From Gammaproteobacteria bacterium (GTDB lineage: Bacteria; Pseudomonadota; Gammaproteobacteria; Ga0077536), in NCBI GenBank assembly GCA_016191285.1, contig JACPPA010000004.1:1-64000 (forward strand): a stretch of 64,000 nt of DNA, in the 5' to 3' direction. Below the pieces are notes generated by a model. The model made no database searches, was not told the origin of the DNA, and worked only from the letters and a program-made list of their open reading frames with translations. Made by a program: the position numbers and the translations under genes. This document shows positions 34,240 through 44,057 of the stretch, one piece after another. Position 1 is the stretch's first letter. Each line of letters begins with the position of its first letter.

Positions 34240-34929
34240 TCATGCCAGACCGCGCGTGCGCATTAAGCGCAGAACGCGGGCTTCAACTTCGGCAATACCG
34301 AGTTGGGTCGTATCGAGGATTTCAGCGTCGGGTGCGGGCTTCAACGGCGCTACCGCGCGGCGAAAATCACGCTCGTCACGGTTACGGATGTCCTCCAAGA
34401 GCTGGGCTAAGTTAACATCAAACCCTTTCTCTCTCAACTGCTTATAGCGTCTCTCGGCGCGAATTTCGGGGCTCGCGGTTAAAAATATCTTGAGTTCGGC
34501 ATCCGGGAAGATGACCGTCCCCATGTCGCGCCCATCGGCGATCAAGCCGGGCGGGCGACGAAACGCGTGTTGACGCTGAACCAGCGCCGTCCGCACCGCG
34601 GGCCACGCCGCGACCTGCGAGGCTGCCTCACCCGCCGCTTCATCGCGCACCGCGGCGGTGACCACCGCACCCTCGACGACAATTTCGGTGTCGCTGGCGC
34701 CGGTTTGAAACTCGACCGGCAGGGTTGCGGCAAGGCGGCTCAAGGCCGCTCCATCGTTTAGGTCCACGCCGCGCCGCTTCGCGAGCAGTCCGACCACGCG
34801 ATAGAGCGCCCCGCTGTCGAGAAAATGCCAACCGAGTTGAGCGGCTAGACGCAAACCCAGCGTACCCTTTCCGGTACCACTCGGGCCATCGAGCGTCACC
34901 ACCGGCAGGCGTTCGACGCGGCGAGTCAA
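34240..34929 (-). CDS. cmk: Cytidylate kinase
   Basis: A 229-residue (d)CMP kinase. VVTLDGPSGTGKGTLGLRLA is the P-loop; HFLDSGALYR, IADGRDMGTVIFPDAELKIFLTASPEIRAERRYKQL (CMP-binding and LID regions) and NRDERDFRRAVAPLKPAPDAE follow in the usual order. The proposed start is TTG at 34929, overlapping the aroA stop (TTGA) and preserving the usual coupling; no ATG is available near. Cytosolic. Confidence 0.94.
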   Translation of the reverse strand: MTRRVERLPVVTLDGPSGTGKGTLGLRLAAQLGWHFLDSGALYRVVGLLAKRRGVDLNDGAALSRLAATLPVEFQTGASDTEIVVEGAVVTAAVRDEAAGEAASQVAAWPAVRTALVQRQHAFRRPPGLIADGRDMGTVIFPDAELKIFLTASPEIRAERRYKQLREKGFDVNLAQLLEDIRNRDERDFRRAVAPLKPAPDAEILDTTQLGIAEVEARVLRLMRTRGLA

Positions 34930-36227
34930 AGACGCAGTCCAGCCTGCCGCGCGAGCGGCACAAAATCCGGGAAGGAGGTGGCGATAGCGGCGCAGCGTTG
35001 GATGGTGATGGGCCGAGCGGCCAGCACACTTGCCATCGCGAACGCCATCGCGATTCGATGATCGCCGTGGCTGTCGATGTCGCCGCCGCCCATCGGCCCG
35101 CCTTCGATTTCGATGCCATCAGCGAACGTTTCGATCTGAATGCCAAGGCAACGAAGGCCAGCCGCCATCGTTTCAATGCGATCGCTTTCCTTATGCCGTA
35201 ATTCCTCGGCACCCGTGACCCGGGTGCGGCCGCGTGCGGCCGCGGCCGCGATGAACAATACCGGAAACTCATCGATCGCGAGCGGCACCAGGGCCGGCGG
35301 CACGTCGATACCGTGCAATGGCGCGCGCCGCACCCGCAGATCGGCGACGGGTTCGCCGCCGATTTCGCGCTGATTTTGGAGCGTTATCGAAGCCCCCATC
35401 AGCCGCAGAATTTCAATAACGCCGGTCCGCGTCGGGTTCACGCCGACCGCCGGCAAACAAAACTCACCCTCCGCCGCCAACGCCGCGCCGACCAGAAAAA
35501 AGGCCGCCGAGGAGATATCGGCCGGCACCGTGATGGCGGTCGCTGTCAGGCGCTGCCCACCCACTACGGCGACGCGATTGCCGTCCCGCACGACCCGCAC
35601 ACCAAACCCGGCAAGCATCCGCTCGGTGTGATCGCGGGTCGGCGCCGGTTCGGTCACCGAAGTTTCGCCGCTCGCGAACAAACCCGCGAGCAATACGGCC
35701 GATTTCACCTGCGCGCTCGCCACCGGCAGCGTGTAGTCGATACCGTGGAGTGGCGGTCCGGCCGCGACGTCGAGCGGCGGCGTGCCATTCGCTTGCGTCG
35801 CGATCCGCGCGCCCATGCGCGCCAAGGGCTCGACCACCCGTCGCATCGGGCGGCGGCACAGGGATTCGTCGCCGGTCAGGGTCGCGCCGAGGCCAGCGCC
35901 AGCGACAATGCCCGAGAGTAAACGCATGGACGTGCCGGAGTTGCCGCAATCGAGCACCGCCGTTGGCGATTTAAGTCCATGCAATCCGTTGCCATGCACT
36001 TGGATTAATTGTCCGCCATCGAATTCGTCGATACGGATCCCCAGCGCCCGAAAAGCCGCCATCGTGGCCCGGACATCTTCGCCCATCAGGCAATCGCGTA
36101 TTTCCGTGACTCCATCGGCCAACGCACCGAGCATGACCGCGCGATGCGAGATCGATTTGTCGCCCGGCACGCGGACGCTGCCGCGCAAGACACCGCCGGA
36201 CTCGGCGATCAGAAGATCATCGCTCAT
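34926..36227 (-). CDS. aroA: 3-phosphoshikimate 1-carboxyvinyltransferase (EPSP synthase)
   Basis: A 433-residue enzyme of the shikimate pathway, joining shikimate 3-phosphate and phosphoenolpyruvate. VPGDKSISHRAVMLGALADG, LDCGNSGTSMRLLSG, LTGDESLCRRPMRR, DSHGDHRIAMAF mark the two-domain fold. The glyphosate-contact motif reads LDCGNSGTSMRL; the class I/II distinction was not pursued. Start ATG 36227 (MSDDLLIAESGG) matches family N-termini and overlaps the end of tyrA by 11 bp; longer starts are rejected. Confidence 0.96.
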   Translation of the reverse strand: MSDDLLIAESGGVLRGSVRVPGDKSISHRAVMLGALADGVTEIRDCLMGEDVRATMAAFRALGIRIDEFDGGQLIQVHGNGLHGLKSPTAVLDCGNSGTSMRLLSGIVAGAGLGATLTGDESLCRRPMRRVVEPLARMGARIATQANGTPPLDVAAGPPLHGIDYTLPVASAQVKSAVLLAGLFASGETSVTEPAPTRDHTERMLAGFGVRVVRDGNRVAVVGGQRLTATAITVPADISSAAFFLVGAALAAEGEFCLPAVGVNPTRTGVIEILRLMGASITLQNQREIGGEPVADLRVRRAPLHGIDVPPALVPLAIDEFPVLFIAAAAARGRTRVTGAEELRHKESDRIETMAAGLRCLGIQIETFADGIEIEGGPMGGGDIDSHGDHRIAMAFAMASVLAARPITIQRCAAIATSFPDFVPLARQAGLRL

Positions 36228-37095
36228 TTTTTTGTAAGCCCTGTAAATAAGCATCGCGTGCCTGCTTGGCGCGTGCGAAATGCGCGTGTAATGCATCGCC
36301 ATCGCGGTGATCGATGGCGCGTTGCAAGGCACTGAACGTTGCGATGAACGCCGAACATGCACGACTCAACGCTTCCCGATTCGCGAGCGCAATATCGCGC
36401 CACATGTCGGGATTGCTCGAGGCAATCCGTGTGAAGTCGCGAAAGCCACCGGCCGCGAAATCGAAAATAGCCCCCGAATCACTCATTCCCGCGAGACAAT
36501 CGACGAGCGCATAGGCGAGCACATGCGGCAGATGACTGGTCGCCGCCAGCACTGCATCGTGATGGCTCGCTTCCATGTCGGACACCGTGGCCCCGACCCG
36601 CGTCCAGATCCCGCGAATCGTGGCAAGCGCGGCCGGATCGGTTTCGTTGACCGGCGTTAAAATGACCCGATGCCGTTCGAATAGATTCGCAACCGCCGCC
36701 TCGACGCCGCTTTTTTCGCCGCCGGCGATCGGGTGGCCAGGGACGAATCTCGTCAATTGCGGACCGAGCGTGGCGCGCGCGTCGTCGATCACGCTGGCTT
36801 TGACGCTGCCGACATCGGTCACGATCGCACTTGCGGATAGATGACCGGCGAGGCGCCGGAAAACATCACGCGTCGCACCAAGCGTGGTGGCGACTACGAC
36901 TAAATCGGCGGCGCCAACCGCCGCGGAAAAATCAAAGGTATAGGAGTCGATGACACCGAGTTCGACGGCGCGTTGCAAATTCCGCTCGTCACGCCCTACG
37001 CCGACGATCTCTTGGACCATGCCGCGTTTGCGCATCGCGCGCGCCAGCGAGCCCCCAATGAGTCCGACGCCGATCACTGCGAGTCGATTTATCAC
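36217..37095 (-). CDS. tyrA: Prephenate dehydrogenase
   Basis: A 292-residue NAD(P)-dependent enzyme of tyrosine synthesis. Rossmann fingerprint LAVIGVGLIGGSLARAMRKRG at the N-terminus, DVGSVKASVIDDA, FVPGHPIAGGEKSGVEAA (catalytic His) and the all-helical C-terminal half with HLPHVLAYALVDCL. Monofunctional: no chorismate mutase or ACT domain. Start is GTG at 37095. It overlaps aroA by 11 bp. hisC, often between pheA and tyrA, is missing. Confidence 0.95.
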   Translation of the reverse strand: MINRLAVIGVGLIGGSLARAMRKRGMVQEIVGVGRDERNLQRAVELGVIDSYTFDFSAAVGAADLVVVATTLGATRDVFRRLAGHLSASAIVTDVGSVKASVIDDARATLGPQLTRFVPGHPIAGGEKSGVEAAVANLFERHRVILTPVNETDPAALATIRGIWTRVGATVSDMEASHHDAVLAATSHLPHVLAYALVDCLAGMSDSGAIFDFAAGGFRDFTRIASSNPDMWRDIALANREALSRACSAFIATFSALQRAIDHRDGDALHAHFARAKQARDAYLQGLQKNER

Positions 37096-37141
37096 GCGGA
37101 TCGACTGTTACTTGATCAACGGTTGCGGAATTTACCGCGCG

Positions 37142-38230
37142 TCACAGCACGGCACGCGGATACGAGCCAAGGACCCGGCACATCGACGTGCGCTCGCTGA
37201 TCTGACGGAGTGCCGCGGCCACTTGCGGCGCATCGCGGTGACCGACGACGTCGACAAAAAATACGTACTCCCAGGTGCCGGCGCGCAACGGTCGCGATTG
37301 AATACGTGTCATGCTGATGTTGCTCGCGGCGAGCGCTTGTAACACTTCACATAGCGCGCCTGCGCGATTCTGCGTGCTGAACACCAAGGACGTTAGATCA
37401 TCGCCCGACACCGGCACTTGGGTCTGGCCGACGATCAGAAAGCGCGTGGTGTTATCAGCCTGGTCCTCGATATTTTGGGTGTGGATCGGCAACGCGTAGA
37501 GTTCGGAGTTGACCGCGGCGGCAATGGCCGCGGTCGTCGGTTCTTCCGCCGCCCGGCGCGCCGCTTCAGCGTTGCTTGTCATCGCTACGCGCTCGGCATT
37601 CGGACAATTCGCATCCAGCCAGCGCCGGCATTGCGCCAAGGCTTGCGCGTGGGCATAGACCCGCGTCACGGCTGCGACATTCAGCGCATGCGTTAGAAAC
37701 TGATGATGGACGGGTAAATTCACTTCGCCGCAAATTTGCAGGCTTGAGGCGTACAAACAATCGTGCGTGTGATTAATCGGTCCTTCGAGCGAGTTTTCGA
37801 TGGGCACCACGCCGAACGTCACGGTCTGATTCTCTACGCGCCGAATGATCTCATCGATGCTGGCCGCCGGCTGCAAACTGACGGCACCGCCGAAATGCTT
37901 GAGCGCGGCCGCCTGCGTGTAGGTGCCCGCCGGTCCGAGATAGGCCACGGTAATCGGATGTTCAAGGGCCAGACACGCCGACATGACTTCGCGCAACAAA
38001 CGCACGACATCGGGCGTCGGGAGCGGGCCAGGGTTGCTATCGCGGGCGCGGCGTAGCACTTCGGCTTCACGCTCCGCGCGGTATAAAACGGTGGTGGCGC
38101 CCGCCTCGCGCTTGATGCGGCCGACTTCGATTGCACACTGGGCGCGTTGGTTGATTAGACGCAGAAATTCGCGATCGAGCTGGTCGATTTCGTCGCGAAT
38201 CGCCTTTAACGCTGCTTCCTCGGTGCTCAT
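37142..38230 (-). CDS. pheA: Chorismate mutase/prephenate dehydratase (P-protein)
   Basis: A 362-residue bifunctional enzyme of phenylalanine synthesis. Residues about 1-90: AroQ-type chorismate mutase (LKAIRDEIDQLDREFLRLINQRAQCAIEVGRIKRE). Residues about 93-275: prephenate dehydratase (VAYLGPAGTYTQAAALKHFG, VVPIENSLEGPINHTHDCL, DNTTRFLIVG with the catalytic Thr). Residues about 285-362: ACT regulatory domain with GALCEVL and the ESRP-like IQSRPLRAGTWEYVFFVD, giving feedback control by phenylalanine. Downstream is tyrA, 46 bp away. Confidence 0.96.
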   Translation of the reverse strand: MSTEEAALKAIRDEIDQLDREFLRLINQRAQCAIEVGRIKREAGATTVLYRAEREAEVLRRARDSNPGPLPTPDVVRLLREVMSACLALEHPITVAYLGPAGTYTQAAALKHFGGAVSLQPAASIDEIIRRVENQTVTFGVVPIENSLEGPINHTHDCLYASSLQICGEVNLPVHHQFLTHALNVAAVTRVYAHAQALAQCRRWLDANCPNAERVAMTSNAEAARRAAEEPTTAAIAAAVNSELYALPIHTQNIEDQADNTTRFLIVGQTQVPVSGDDLTSLVFSTQNRAGALCEVLQALAASNISMTRIQSRPLRAGTWEYVFFVDVVGHRDAPQVAAALRQISERTSMCRVLGSYPRAVL

Positions 38231-38493
38231 TAGTCAATCGTCGTTCACGCGTCGCCGCTAATCAAGGAGCCCTGGTCAATATGCTATCCCAGCAAAGAAC
38301 TTTGATAATTCGTTGGCTGTTCGGTGCGGGCCACTGCTGTGGGAGCGGCTTTAGCCGAGAAGGGGCTTCTATAATCAAGATTCGCAGCTAAAGCTGCTCC
38401 CACAAAATTGGCGGCGGCGTTAAGGTTCATGGTCGAACCGAGATCGCAACGCTGCATGATTTGGCGGGCCACCCCACAAATTTGGCTGCGGCG
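38231..38493. repeat. gyrA-pheA gap: REP pair and duplicated gyrA end
   Basis: Two opposed family A hairpins (about 38338-38361 and 38381-38403) are followed by a 34-bp segment (38401-38434) that matches 38475-38508 at 32 of 34 positions. The latter contains the last codons of gyrA, so this gap holds a partial copy of the gyrA 3' end joined to the REP hairpin. serC, which often sits here, is absent. Confidence 0.8.
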
Positions 38494-41073
38494 TTAAGGT
38501 TCATGGTCCATGACCGCATCGCTGTCACCATTATCGTCTCCGCCGAGGTCGGCAATGGGCTCCATGCCGACCAATTTTTCGCCTGCACCTAAGGTGATTA
38601 GGCGCACCCCTTGGGTGTTACGACCGACCACCGACACGCCTTCAACCGGCGTTCTAACCAGGGTGCCGCCATCCGAAATCAACATGATCTCGTCATCGCC
38701 GGCCACCACCGCCGCACCGATCACGGCGCCGTTGCGATCAGAGGTTTGAATGGCGATCACGCCCTGCCCGCCACGTCCATGCGTCGGAAATTCTTCAGCA
38801 CGCGTGCGTTTGCCGTAACCATTTTCGGTCGCGATCAGGATCGCGCGTTCAGGATCGATGGGGAGTAACGCAATCACCACGTGGCCGGCCGCCAAGCGAA
38901 TGCCGCGCACGCCATGCGCGTTACGGCCCATCGGCCGCACTTCGAGTTCCGAAAACCGCGCGGCTTTGCCGCCGGAGCTGATCAGCATCAGATCGCTCGC
39001 GCCGTCGGTCAGAACGACGCCGACCAAGGTATCTTCGGGTGCGAGATCGACGGCGATGATGCCACTGGTCCGCGGCCGCGAATATTCCGCCAGCGAGGTT
39101 TTCTTGATGGTGCCGAGACGCGTCCCCATGACGACAAAAAGATCGGGGTCGAATTCCTTGATCGGCAACACCGCCGTGATCCGTTCGGCATCGACCATCG
39201 GCAACAGATTGACCAACGGTTTGCCGCGCGCGGTGCGGCTGGCTTGCGGTAATTCGTACACCTTCAACCAGTACACTTTGCCGCGATTGGAGAAGCACAG
39301 CAAGGTGTCGTGGGTGTTGGCGACAAATAATTTGTCGACGAAATCCTCGTCACGCGTGGTGGTCGCTGTTTTACCCTTGCCGCCGCGGCGCTGCGAGCGA
39401 TAGGTCGCGATCGGCTGCGACTTGGCGTAACCCAAGTGCGACAAGGTCACGACCACGTCTTCGGGACTGATTAAATCCTCGAGGGATAAATCTTCTTGCG
39501 TGATTTCGATGCGCGTGCGGCGTGCGTCGCCATAGGCTTCGCGGATTTCGATCAGCTCGTCCCGGATCACCCGCAGTAGGCGTTCCGGGCGCCTTAGGAT
39601 GTCCAACAAATCGTCGATGCGCCCGAGGATTTCCCGGTATTCTTCGATGATTTTGTCTTGTTCGAGAGCGGTTAACCGCTGCAAGCGCATGTCGAGAATT
39701 TCCTTGGCCTGACGATCGGACAGGCGATAGCCACTGCCCTGCAAGCCACTGTCCTGTGGCAGATCGTCCGGCCGCGAGGCCGCTGCGCCGGCCCGCTCCA
39801 GCATGACCAGGACCACACCCGGCTGCCATACCCGCGCAGTCAATGCCGCACGCGCTTCGCTCGGCCCCGGTGAGCCCTTGATGAGCGCGATGACTTCATC
39901 GATATTCGCGAGCGCGATCGCAAGACCCTCCAAGATATGCGCGCGATCGCGCGCTTTGCGCAGTTGGAATAATGTCCGGCGGGTAACGACCTCACGCCGA
40001 TGGCGCAGGAAATTATCGAGCAGCGATTTCAGATCCAAGGTTCGCGGTTGACCGTCCACCAGCGCCACGGTATTGATGCCAAATACAGTCTGCAGTTGCG
40101 TATGCTGATAGAGGTTATTCAGCAACACTTCCGGCACTTCGCCACGCTTGAGTTCGATGACCAACCGCATGCCATCCTTATCGGATTCGTCACGCAGGCC
40201 GTCTTGGCGAATACCGGTAACGCGTTTTTCGCGCACGAGATCGGCGATCTTTTCGATCAAGCGCGCCTTATTCACCTGATACGGCAATTCGGTGATCACA
40301 ATCCGCGGCGAATCGGTCTCCGCGTCTTCGATTTCGGCTTTGGCGCGCACGTAGATCCGGCCGCGTCCAGTGCGATAGGCTTCCCGGATCCCGGCCGCGC
40401 CATTGATCACGCCAGCGGTCGGAAAGTCCGGCCCCGGAATGATTTGCATCAGGTCTTCGATAGTCAGGTCGGGGTTATCGATCAACGCTTCGCAGGCGTT
40501 GATCACTTCGCGCAAGTTATGCGGTGGAATATTGGTCGCCATCCCGACCGCGATGCCGCTCGAGCCATTGACGAGCAGATTTGGCACCCGCGCCGGCAAG
40601 ACCAGCGGTTCCTGCTCCTTGCCGTCATAATTCGGCACGAAATCGACGGTTTCCTCATCGATATTAGCGAGCAGTTCGCCGGCCAGGCGCGCGAGCCGGC
40701 ATTCGGTGTAGCGCATCGCGGCGGGAGCATCGCCATCGACCGAGCCGAAGTTGCCTTGACCGTCGATCAACATGTAACGCAGCGAAAAACTCTGCGCCAT
40801 GCGCACCAAGGTGTCGTAGATCGCGTTGTCGCCATGCGGATGGTATTTACCCATCACTTCGCCGACCACGCGCGCGCATTTCACATACGCCCGATTCCAC
40901 ACATTATTCGACTCGTGCATCGCATACAGCACGCGCCGGTGGACCGGTTTTAAACCATCGCGAACGTCAGGCAGCGCCCGCCCCACGATTACGCTCATCG
41001 CGTAATCCATGTAGGACTGCCGCATTTCGTCTTCGATATTGACCGGAATTAATTGCCGCGCGAAATCGACCAT
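38494..41073 (-). CDS. gyrA: DNA gyrase subunit A
   Basis: An 859-residue subunit that breaks and rejoins DNA in gyrase. The N-terminal domain has [30 protein letters not shown], the quinolone-determining region [26 protein letters not shown] and the active-site Tyr122 in AMRYTE. The C-terminal beta-pinwheel contains the GyrA box QRRGGKGK. Residue 83, Ser in E. coli, is Asn here (codon AAC, 40825-40827); Asp87 is retained. The C-terminus is acidic ([18 protein letters not shown]). Single gene with REP sequences behind it. Confidence 0.98.
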   Translation of the reverse strand: MVDFARQLIPVNIEDEMRQSYMDYAMSVIVGRALPDVRDGLKPVHRRVLYAMHESNNVWNRAYVKCARVVGEVMGKYHPHGDNAIYDTLVRMAQSFSLRYMLIDGQGNFGSVDGDAPAAMRYTECRLARLAGELLANIDEETVDFVPNYDGKEQEPLVLPARVPNLLVNGSSGIAVGMATNIPPHNLREVINACEALIDNPDLTIEDLMQIIPGPDFPTAGVINGAAGIREAYRTGRGRIYVRAKAEIEDAETDSPRIVITELPYQVNKARLIEKIADLVREKRVTGIRQDGLRDESDKDGMRLVIELKRGEVPEVLLNNLYQHTQLQTVFGINTVALVDGQPRTLDLKSLLDNFLRHRREVVTRRTLFQLRKARDRAHILEGLAIALANIDEVIALIKGSPGPSEARAALTARVWQPGVVLVMLERAGAAASRPDDLPQDSGLQGSGYRLSDRQAKEILDMRLQRLTALEQDKIIEEYREILGRIDDLLDILRRPERLLRVIRDELIEIREAYGDARRTRIEITQEDLSLEDLISPEDVVVTLSHLGYAKSQPIATYRSQRRGGKGKTATTTRDEDFVDKLFVANTHDTLLCFSNRGKVYWLKVYELPQASRTARGKPLVNLLPMVDAERITAVLPIKEFDPDLFVVMGTRLGTIKKTSLAEYSRPRTSGIIAVDLAPEDTLVGVVLTDGASDLMLISSGGKAARFSELEVRPMGRNAHGVRGIRLAAGHVVIALLPIDPERAILIATENGYGKRTRAEEFPTHGRGGQGVIAIQTSDRNGAVIGAAVVAGDDEIMLISDGGTLVRTPVEGVSVVGRNTQGVRLITLGAGEKLVGMEPIADLGGDDNGDSDAVMDHEP

Positions 41074-41209
41074 GAGAGTGAGCTAATTATCTCTGCTTAA
41101 GGCGGTGGTTTGAGGGTTATAAGTTCTTAGAATTTCAGCGGAAATAGAGCCCCGCGAGAGACTCGGAGTGTAGCACGGGAGCGTCGCCGATCGACACCCC
41201 GGCCAGGGC

Positions 41210-42256
41210 TTAAGTTGGAGGTTTAGCGAGCAGTTCGGCGAGGCTTCTCACATCCGGTCGCGGCAGTGCGCCACGTTCGGTGACTAACACGTCGATAAGG
41301 TCGGCCGGCGTGACATCGAACACTGGATTTAACGCCGAAACTCCTAGCGCCGCATGCCGCGCGCCACTTAACGACAACACTTCGTCACCGGGGCGTTCTT
41401 CAATGGGAATGTCGCGCCCGCTGGCGGTTGCCAGATCGATGGTCGAACACGGCGCGACGACCATAAAGCGCGCGCCGTGAGCACGTGCCGCCAGCGCGAG
41501 GCCATAGGTGCCGATCTTGTTCGCGACATCGCCATTAGCCGCCACCCGATCGGCGCCCACGATCACCCAACTAACGCCATGCTCACGCATGACATGGGCC
41601 GCGCTCCCGTCGGTGATCAGTCGCACGGGCACGCCATCGCGATGAAGTTCCCACGCGGTGAGACGTGCACCTTGTAACCAGGGTCGGGTTTCGGTCGCGA
41701 ACACTTCGAGAACTCGTCCCGCCGCGTGCGCACTCCGCACCACCCCGAGCGCGGTGCCATAACCAGCGGTGGCGAGCGCCCCCGCGTTACAGTGCGTCAT
41801 CAGCCGGCTCAATGGCGCGATGAAGGCTGCGCCGAGCTCTCCCATCCGGTGATTAGCCGCCAGATCCTCCGCATGAATCCGCGTCGCCTCGCCCAGCAAG
41901 TCCGCCATGGGGTCGGTATTTTGTGCGGCAATAAACGACGCCATTCGATCCACGGCCCAGGCGAGATTGACCGCGGTGGGGCGCGCCGCGCGCAATGCCG
42001 CGAGCGCTGGTGGTAGTGCCTCGCGCCAACGCTTCGGGTCGCTGGCGAACGCTGCGCGCGCCGCCAGCACCACCCCGTACGCACCGGCAATCCCAATTGC
42101 CGGTGCGCCGCGGACGACCATGCTGCCAATCGCTTCCACGACCGCTTCATAAGTCGTACAGCGAATGAATTCTTCCACGGCGGGCAACCGGCGTTGATCG
42201 AGGAGGACGAGCGCACCGGCCTCCCAGCGCAGTGGAGTGATCGTTGACTTCAGCAT
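41210..42256 (-). CDS. mtnA: S-methyl-5-thioribose-1-phosphate isomerase
   Basis: A 348-residue enzyme of the methionine salvage pathway, turning methylthioribose 1-phosphate into methylthioribulose 1-phosphate. [45 protein letters not shown] (catalytic Cys), [20 protein letters not shown]-like segment and [34 protein letters not shown] (catalytic Asp) are all present. Cytosolic. Divergent from mtaD across a 74-bp gap, and metabolically downstream of it. Confidence 0.96.
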   Translation of the reverse strand: MLKSTITPLRWEAGALVLLDQRRLPAVEEFIRCTTYEAVVEAIGSMVVRGAPAIGIAGAYGVVLAARAAFASDPKRWREALPPALAALRAARPTAVNLAWAVDRMASFIAAQNTDPMADLLGEATRIHAEDLAANHRMGELGAAFIAPLSRLMTHCNAGALATAGYGTALGVVRSAHAAGRVLEVFATETRPWLQGARLTAWELHRDGVPVRLITDGSAAHVMREHGVSWVIVGADRVAANGDVANKIGTYGLALAARAHGARFMVVAPCSTIDLATASGRDIPIEERPGDEVLSLSGARHAALGVSALNPVFDVTPADLIDVLVTERGALPRPDVRSLAELLAKPPT

Positions 42257-42330
42257 GAAACTCTCAGGGTGTACGGCGAAAATGGAACGGTATGGTAACG
42301 TAGCGCGGCTCGAAAAACGCGGATGACCCT

Positions 42331-43668
42331 GTGCAACACATCGATCAACTGATTCATGCCCAATACGTGATCCCGGTGGAGCCGGCAGGGAGCGTGTTGG
42401 CGGTCCATTCGATTGCGATCGACCAGGGTCGCATCGCTGCTATTGTGCCGACCGCCGAAGCACGCCAACGGTTCACGGCCGCGCGCGAAATCGATTGTCG
42501 TCAACACACGGTAATCCCCGGCCTCATCAACACCCATACCCACGCCGCCATGAGTTTATTTCGCGGCATGGCCGATGATCGCCCATTGCAGACTTGGCTT
42601 AAGGAGCACATTTGGCCGGCCGAGGCGCGCTTCGTAGATCGGGCGTTTGTCCGCGACGGGACGCGCCTCGCCGCTTATGAAATGCTGCGTGGCGGGGTCA
42701 CCTGTTTCAATGATATGTATTTCTTTCCGGATGAGGTCGCCGCGGTCGCGACCGAATTTGGGATCCGCGCGATGGTCGGCATGATCGTCATCGGTTTTCC
42801 CACTGCATGGGCGCAAGACACCCGCGGTTATTTGCAGAAGGGTCAAGAGGTGCACGACCACTATCGCGGCCACCCGATCATTCACACGGCCTTTGCGCCG
42901 CATGCGCCCTACACCGTGGACGACGCCGCGTTACGCCAAATAGCGACGCTCGCCGAAGAACTCGACGTCCCCATCCATATTCACTTGCACGAGACCGCGC
43001 ATGAAGTTGAAAGCGCATTTGCTGAAACCGGCGAACGCCCGCTCGCGCGCCTCGCGCGACTAGGCCTGTGTTCGGATCGCTTACTGGCCGTGCATATGAC
43101 GCAACTGTCGACCGCTGAAATCGAACAGGTCGCGCGGAGCGGCATAAGCGTCGCGCATTGCCCCGAATCCAATTTGAAATTGGCGAGCGGACTGTGTCCG
43201 GTTGGCGCCTTAATCGCCGCTGGCGCCAATTGCGCGCTCGGCACCGATGGCGCGGCGAGCAACAACGATCTCGATTTATTGAGCGAAATGCGTACCGCTG
43301 CCTTGCTCGCCAAAGCGGTTGCCAATGATCCCTGTGCGGTGCCGGCAGCCACCGCGCTGCAAATGGCGACGCTGAACGGCGCACGGGCGCTCGGGCTGGA
43401 ACACGAAATTGGCTCCTTAAAGGCCGGCAAGCAAGCGGATCTCGTCGCGCTCGATCTAAGCGATCCGCGCCTCCACCCGCTGTATGACCCAATCTCCCAA
43501 TTAGTGTACGCCACGCAGCGCGAGGCAGTGACGGATGTGTGGGTTGCCGGCCGCCATGTGGTGCAACGTGGGGTGGTGGCCGGTATCGATGTGGAGCAAC
43601 TTCGCTCGACGACGATACGGTGGCGAGATCTGATTGCCGGCTCTGATAGTCCTCGGGTTGACCCTTAG
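42331..43668 (+). CDS. mtaD: 5-methylthioadenosine/S-adenosylhomocysteine deaminase
   Basis: A 445-residue TRZ/ATZ-family amidohydrolase. Metal ligands: [17 protein letters not shown] (His-x-His), [13 protein letters not shown] (His), LLAVHMTQL (His), and [18 protein letters not shown] (Asp). The [17 protein letters not shown] segment is typical of MTA/SAH deaminases, which convert methylthioadenosine to methylthioinosine. Proposed start is GTG 42331 with GGATG 6 nt upstream. A guanine deaminase-type activity cannot be fully excluded, but the divergent mtnA and the methylthioinosine phosphorylase at 24741 favour the MTA role. Confidence 0.92.
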   Translation: MQHIDQLIHAQYVIPVEPAGSVLAVHSIAIDQGRIAAIVPTAEARQRFTAAREIDCRQHTVIPGLINTHTHAAMSLFRGMADDRPLQTWLKEHIWPAEARFVDRAFVRDGTRLAAYEMLRGGVTCFNDMYFFPDEVAAVATEFGIRAMVGMIVIGFPTAWAQDTRGYLQKGQEVHDHYRGHPIIHTAFAPHAPYTVDDAALRQIATLAEELDVPIHIHLHETAHEVESAFAETGERPLARLARLGLCSDRLLAVHMTQLSTAEIEQVARSGISVAHCPESNLKLASGLCPVGALIAAGANCALGTDGAASNNDLDLLSEMRTAALLAKAVANDPCAVPAATALQMATLNGARALGLEHEIGSLKAGKQADLVALDLSDPRLHPLYDPISQLVYATQREAVTDVWVAGRHVVQRGVVAGIDVEQLRSTTIRWRDLIAGSDSPRVDP

Positions 43669-44057
43669 CTCTGCGCAATTCGTAGGCTGACGCGGGCGCG
43701 GCATCGTGCGCCGTGGGAGCCGCTTTAGCGGCGAACGATGAGTAGTGCTGATTGAAGATTCGCCGCTGAAGCGGCTCCCACGGACAAATTCGCTTAGCAA
43801 TGACGAGCGACGGCGACTCTGAGCGTCTTCGTGGGAGCGGCTTTAGCCGCGAATAGCCTCAATAAAGATTCGCGGCCAAAGCCGCTCCCACAATACTTAA
43901 GGAATCTCTGCAAAAGGTAGAGATCCCTGCGGCACAGGAATCGTCCGGAGCGATCTTAAACGCACATCGTGCGACCCGTTAGGGCGAGCCTAAGGATGAT
44001 GCGAGTAACAGTCCAGGAGGGACTTATTCAGAGTTTCCTTAAGCGGCGCTTGGTTCG
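43669..44057. repeat. Intergenic repeat block: REP pairs and family D copy
   Basis: Four family A hairpins in two head-to-head pairs (about 43711-43736 with 43758-43782, and 43830-43856 with 43872-43894) are followed by a family D element (43896-44043). No gene was seen. Opposed REP pairs can form long cruciform-like stems between the convergent mtaD and rnt genes. Confidence 0.85.
43896..44043 (-). repeat. MITE-like family D element, copy 2
   Basis: 148 bp with ends CTTAAGGAATCTCTG (43896-43910) and CAGAGTTTCCTTAAG (44029-44043). Reversed, it opens like copy 1 (AATAAGTCCCTCCTGGACT) and shares CCTGTGCCGCAGG, but its middle (about 43945-44010) is unrelated to the other copies. Confidence 0.7.

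Noticed and set aside
40000-40953. A 317-codon plus-strand open frame opposite gyrA.
   Set aside because: It is the mirror of a highly conserved gene in GC-rich DNA; the His/Arg-rich translation matches no family.
43711-43894. Rho-independent terminators in the REP hairpins.
   Set aside because: No U-tract follows the stems; they match the dispersed family A repeat.
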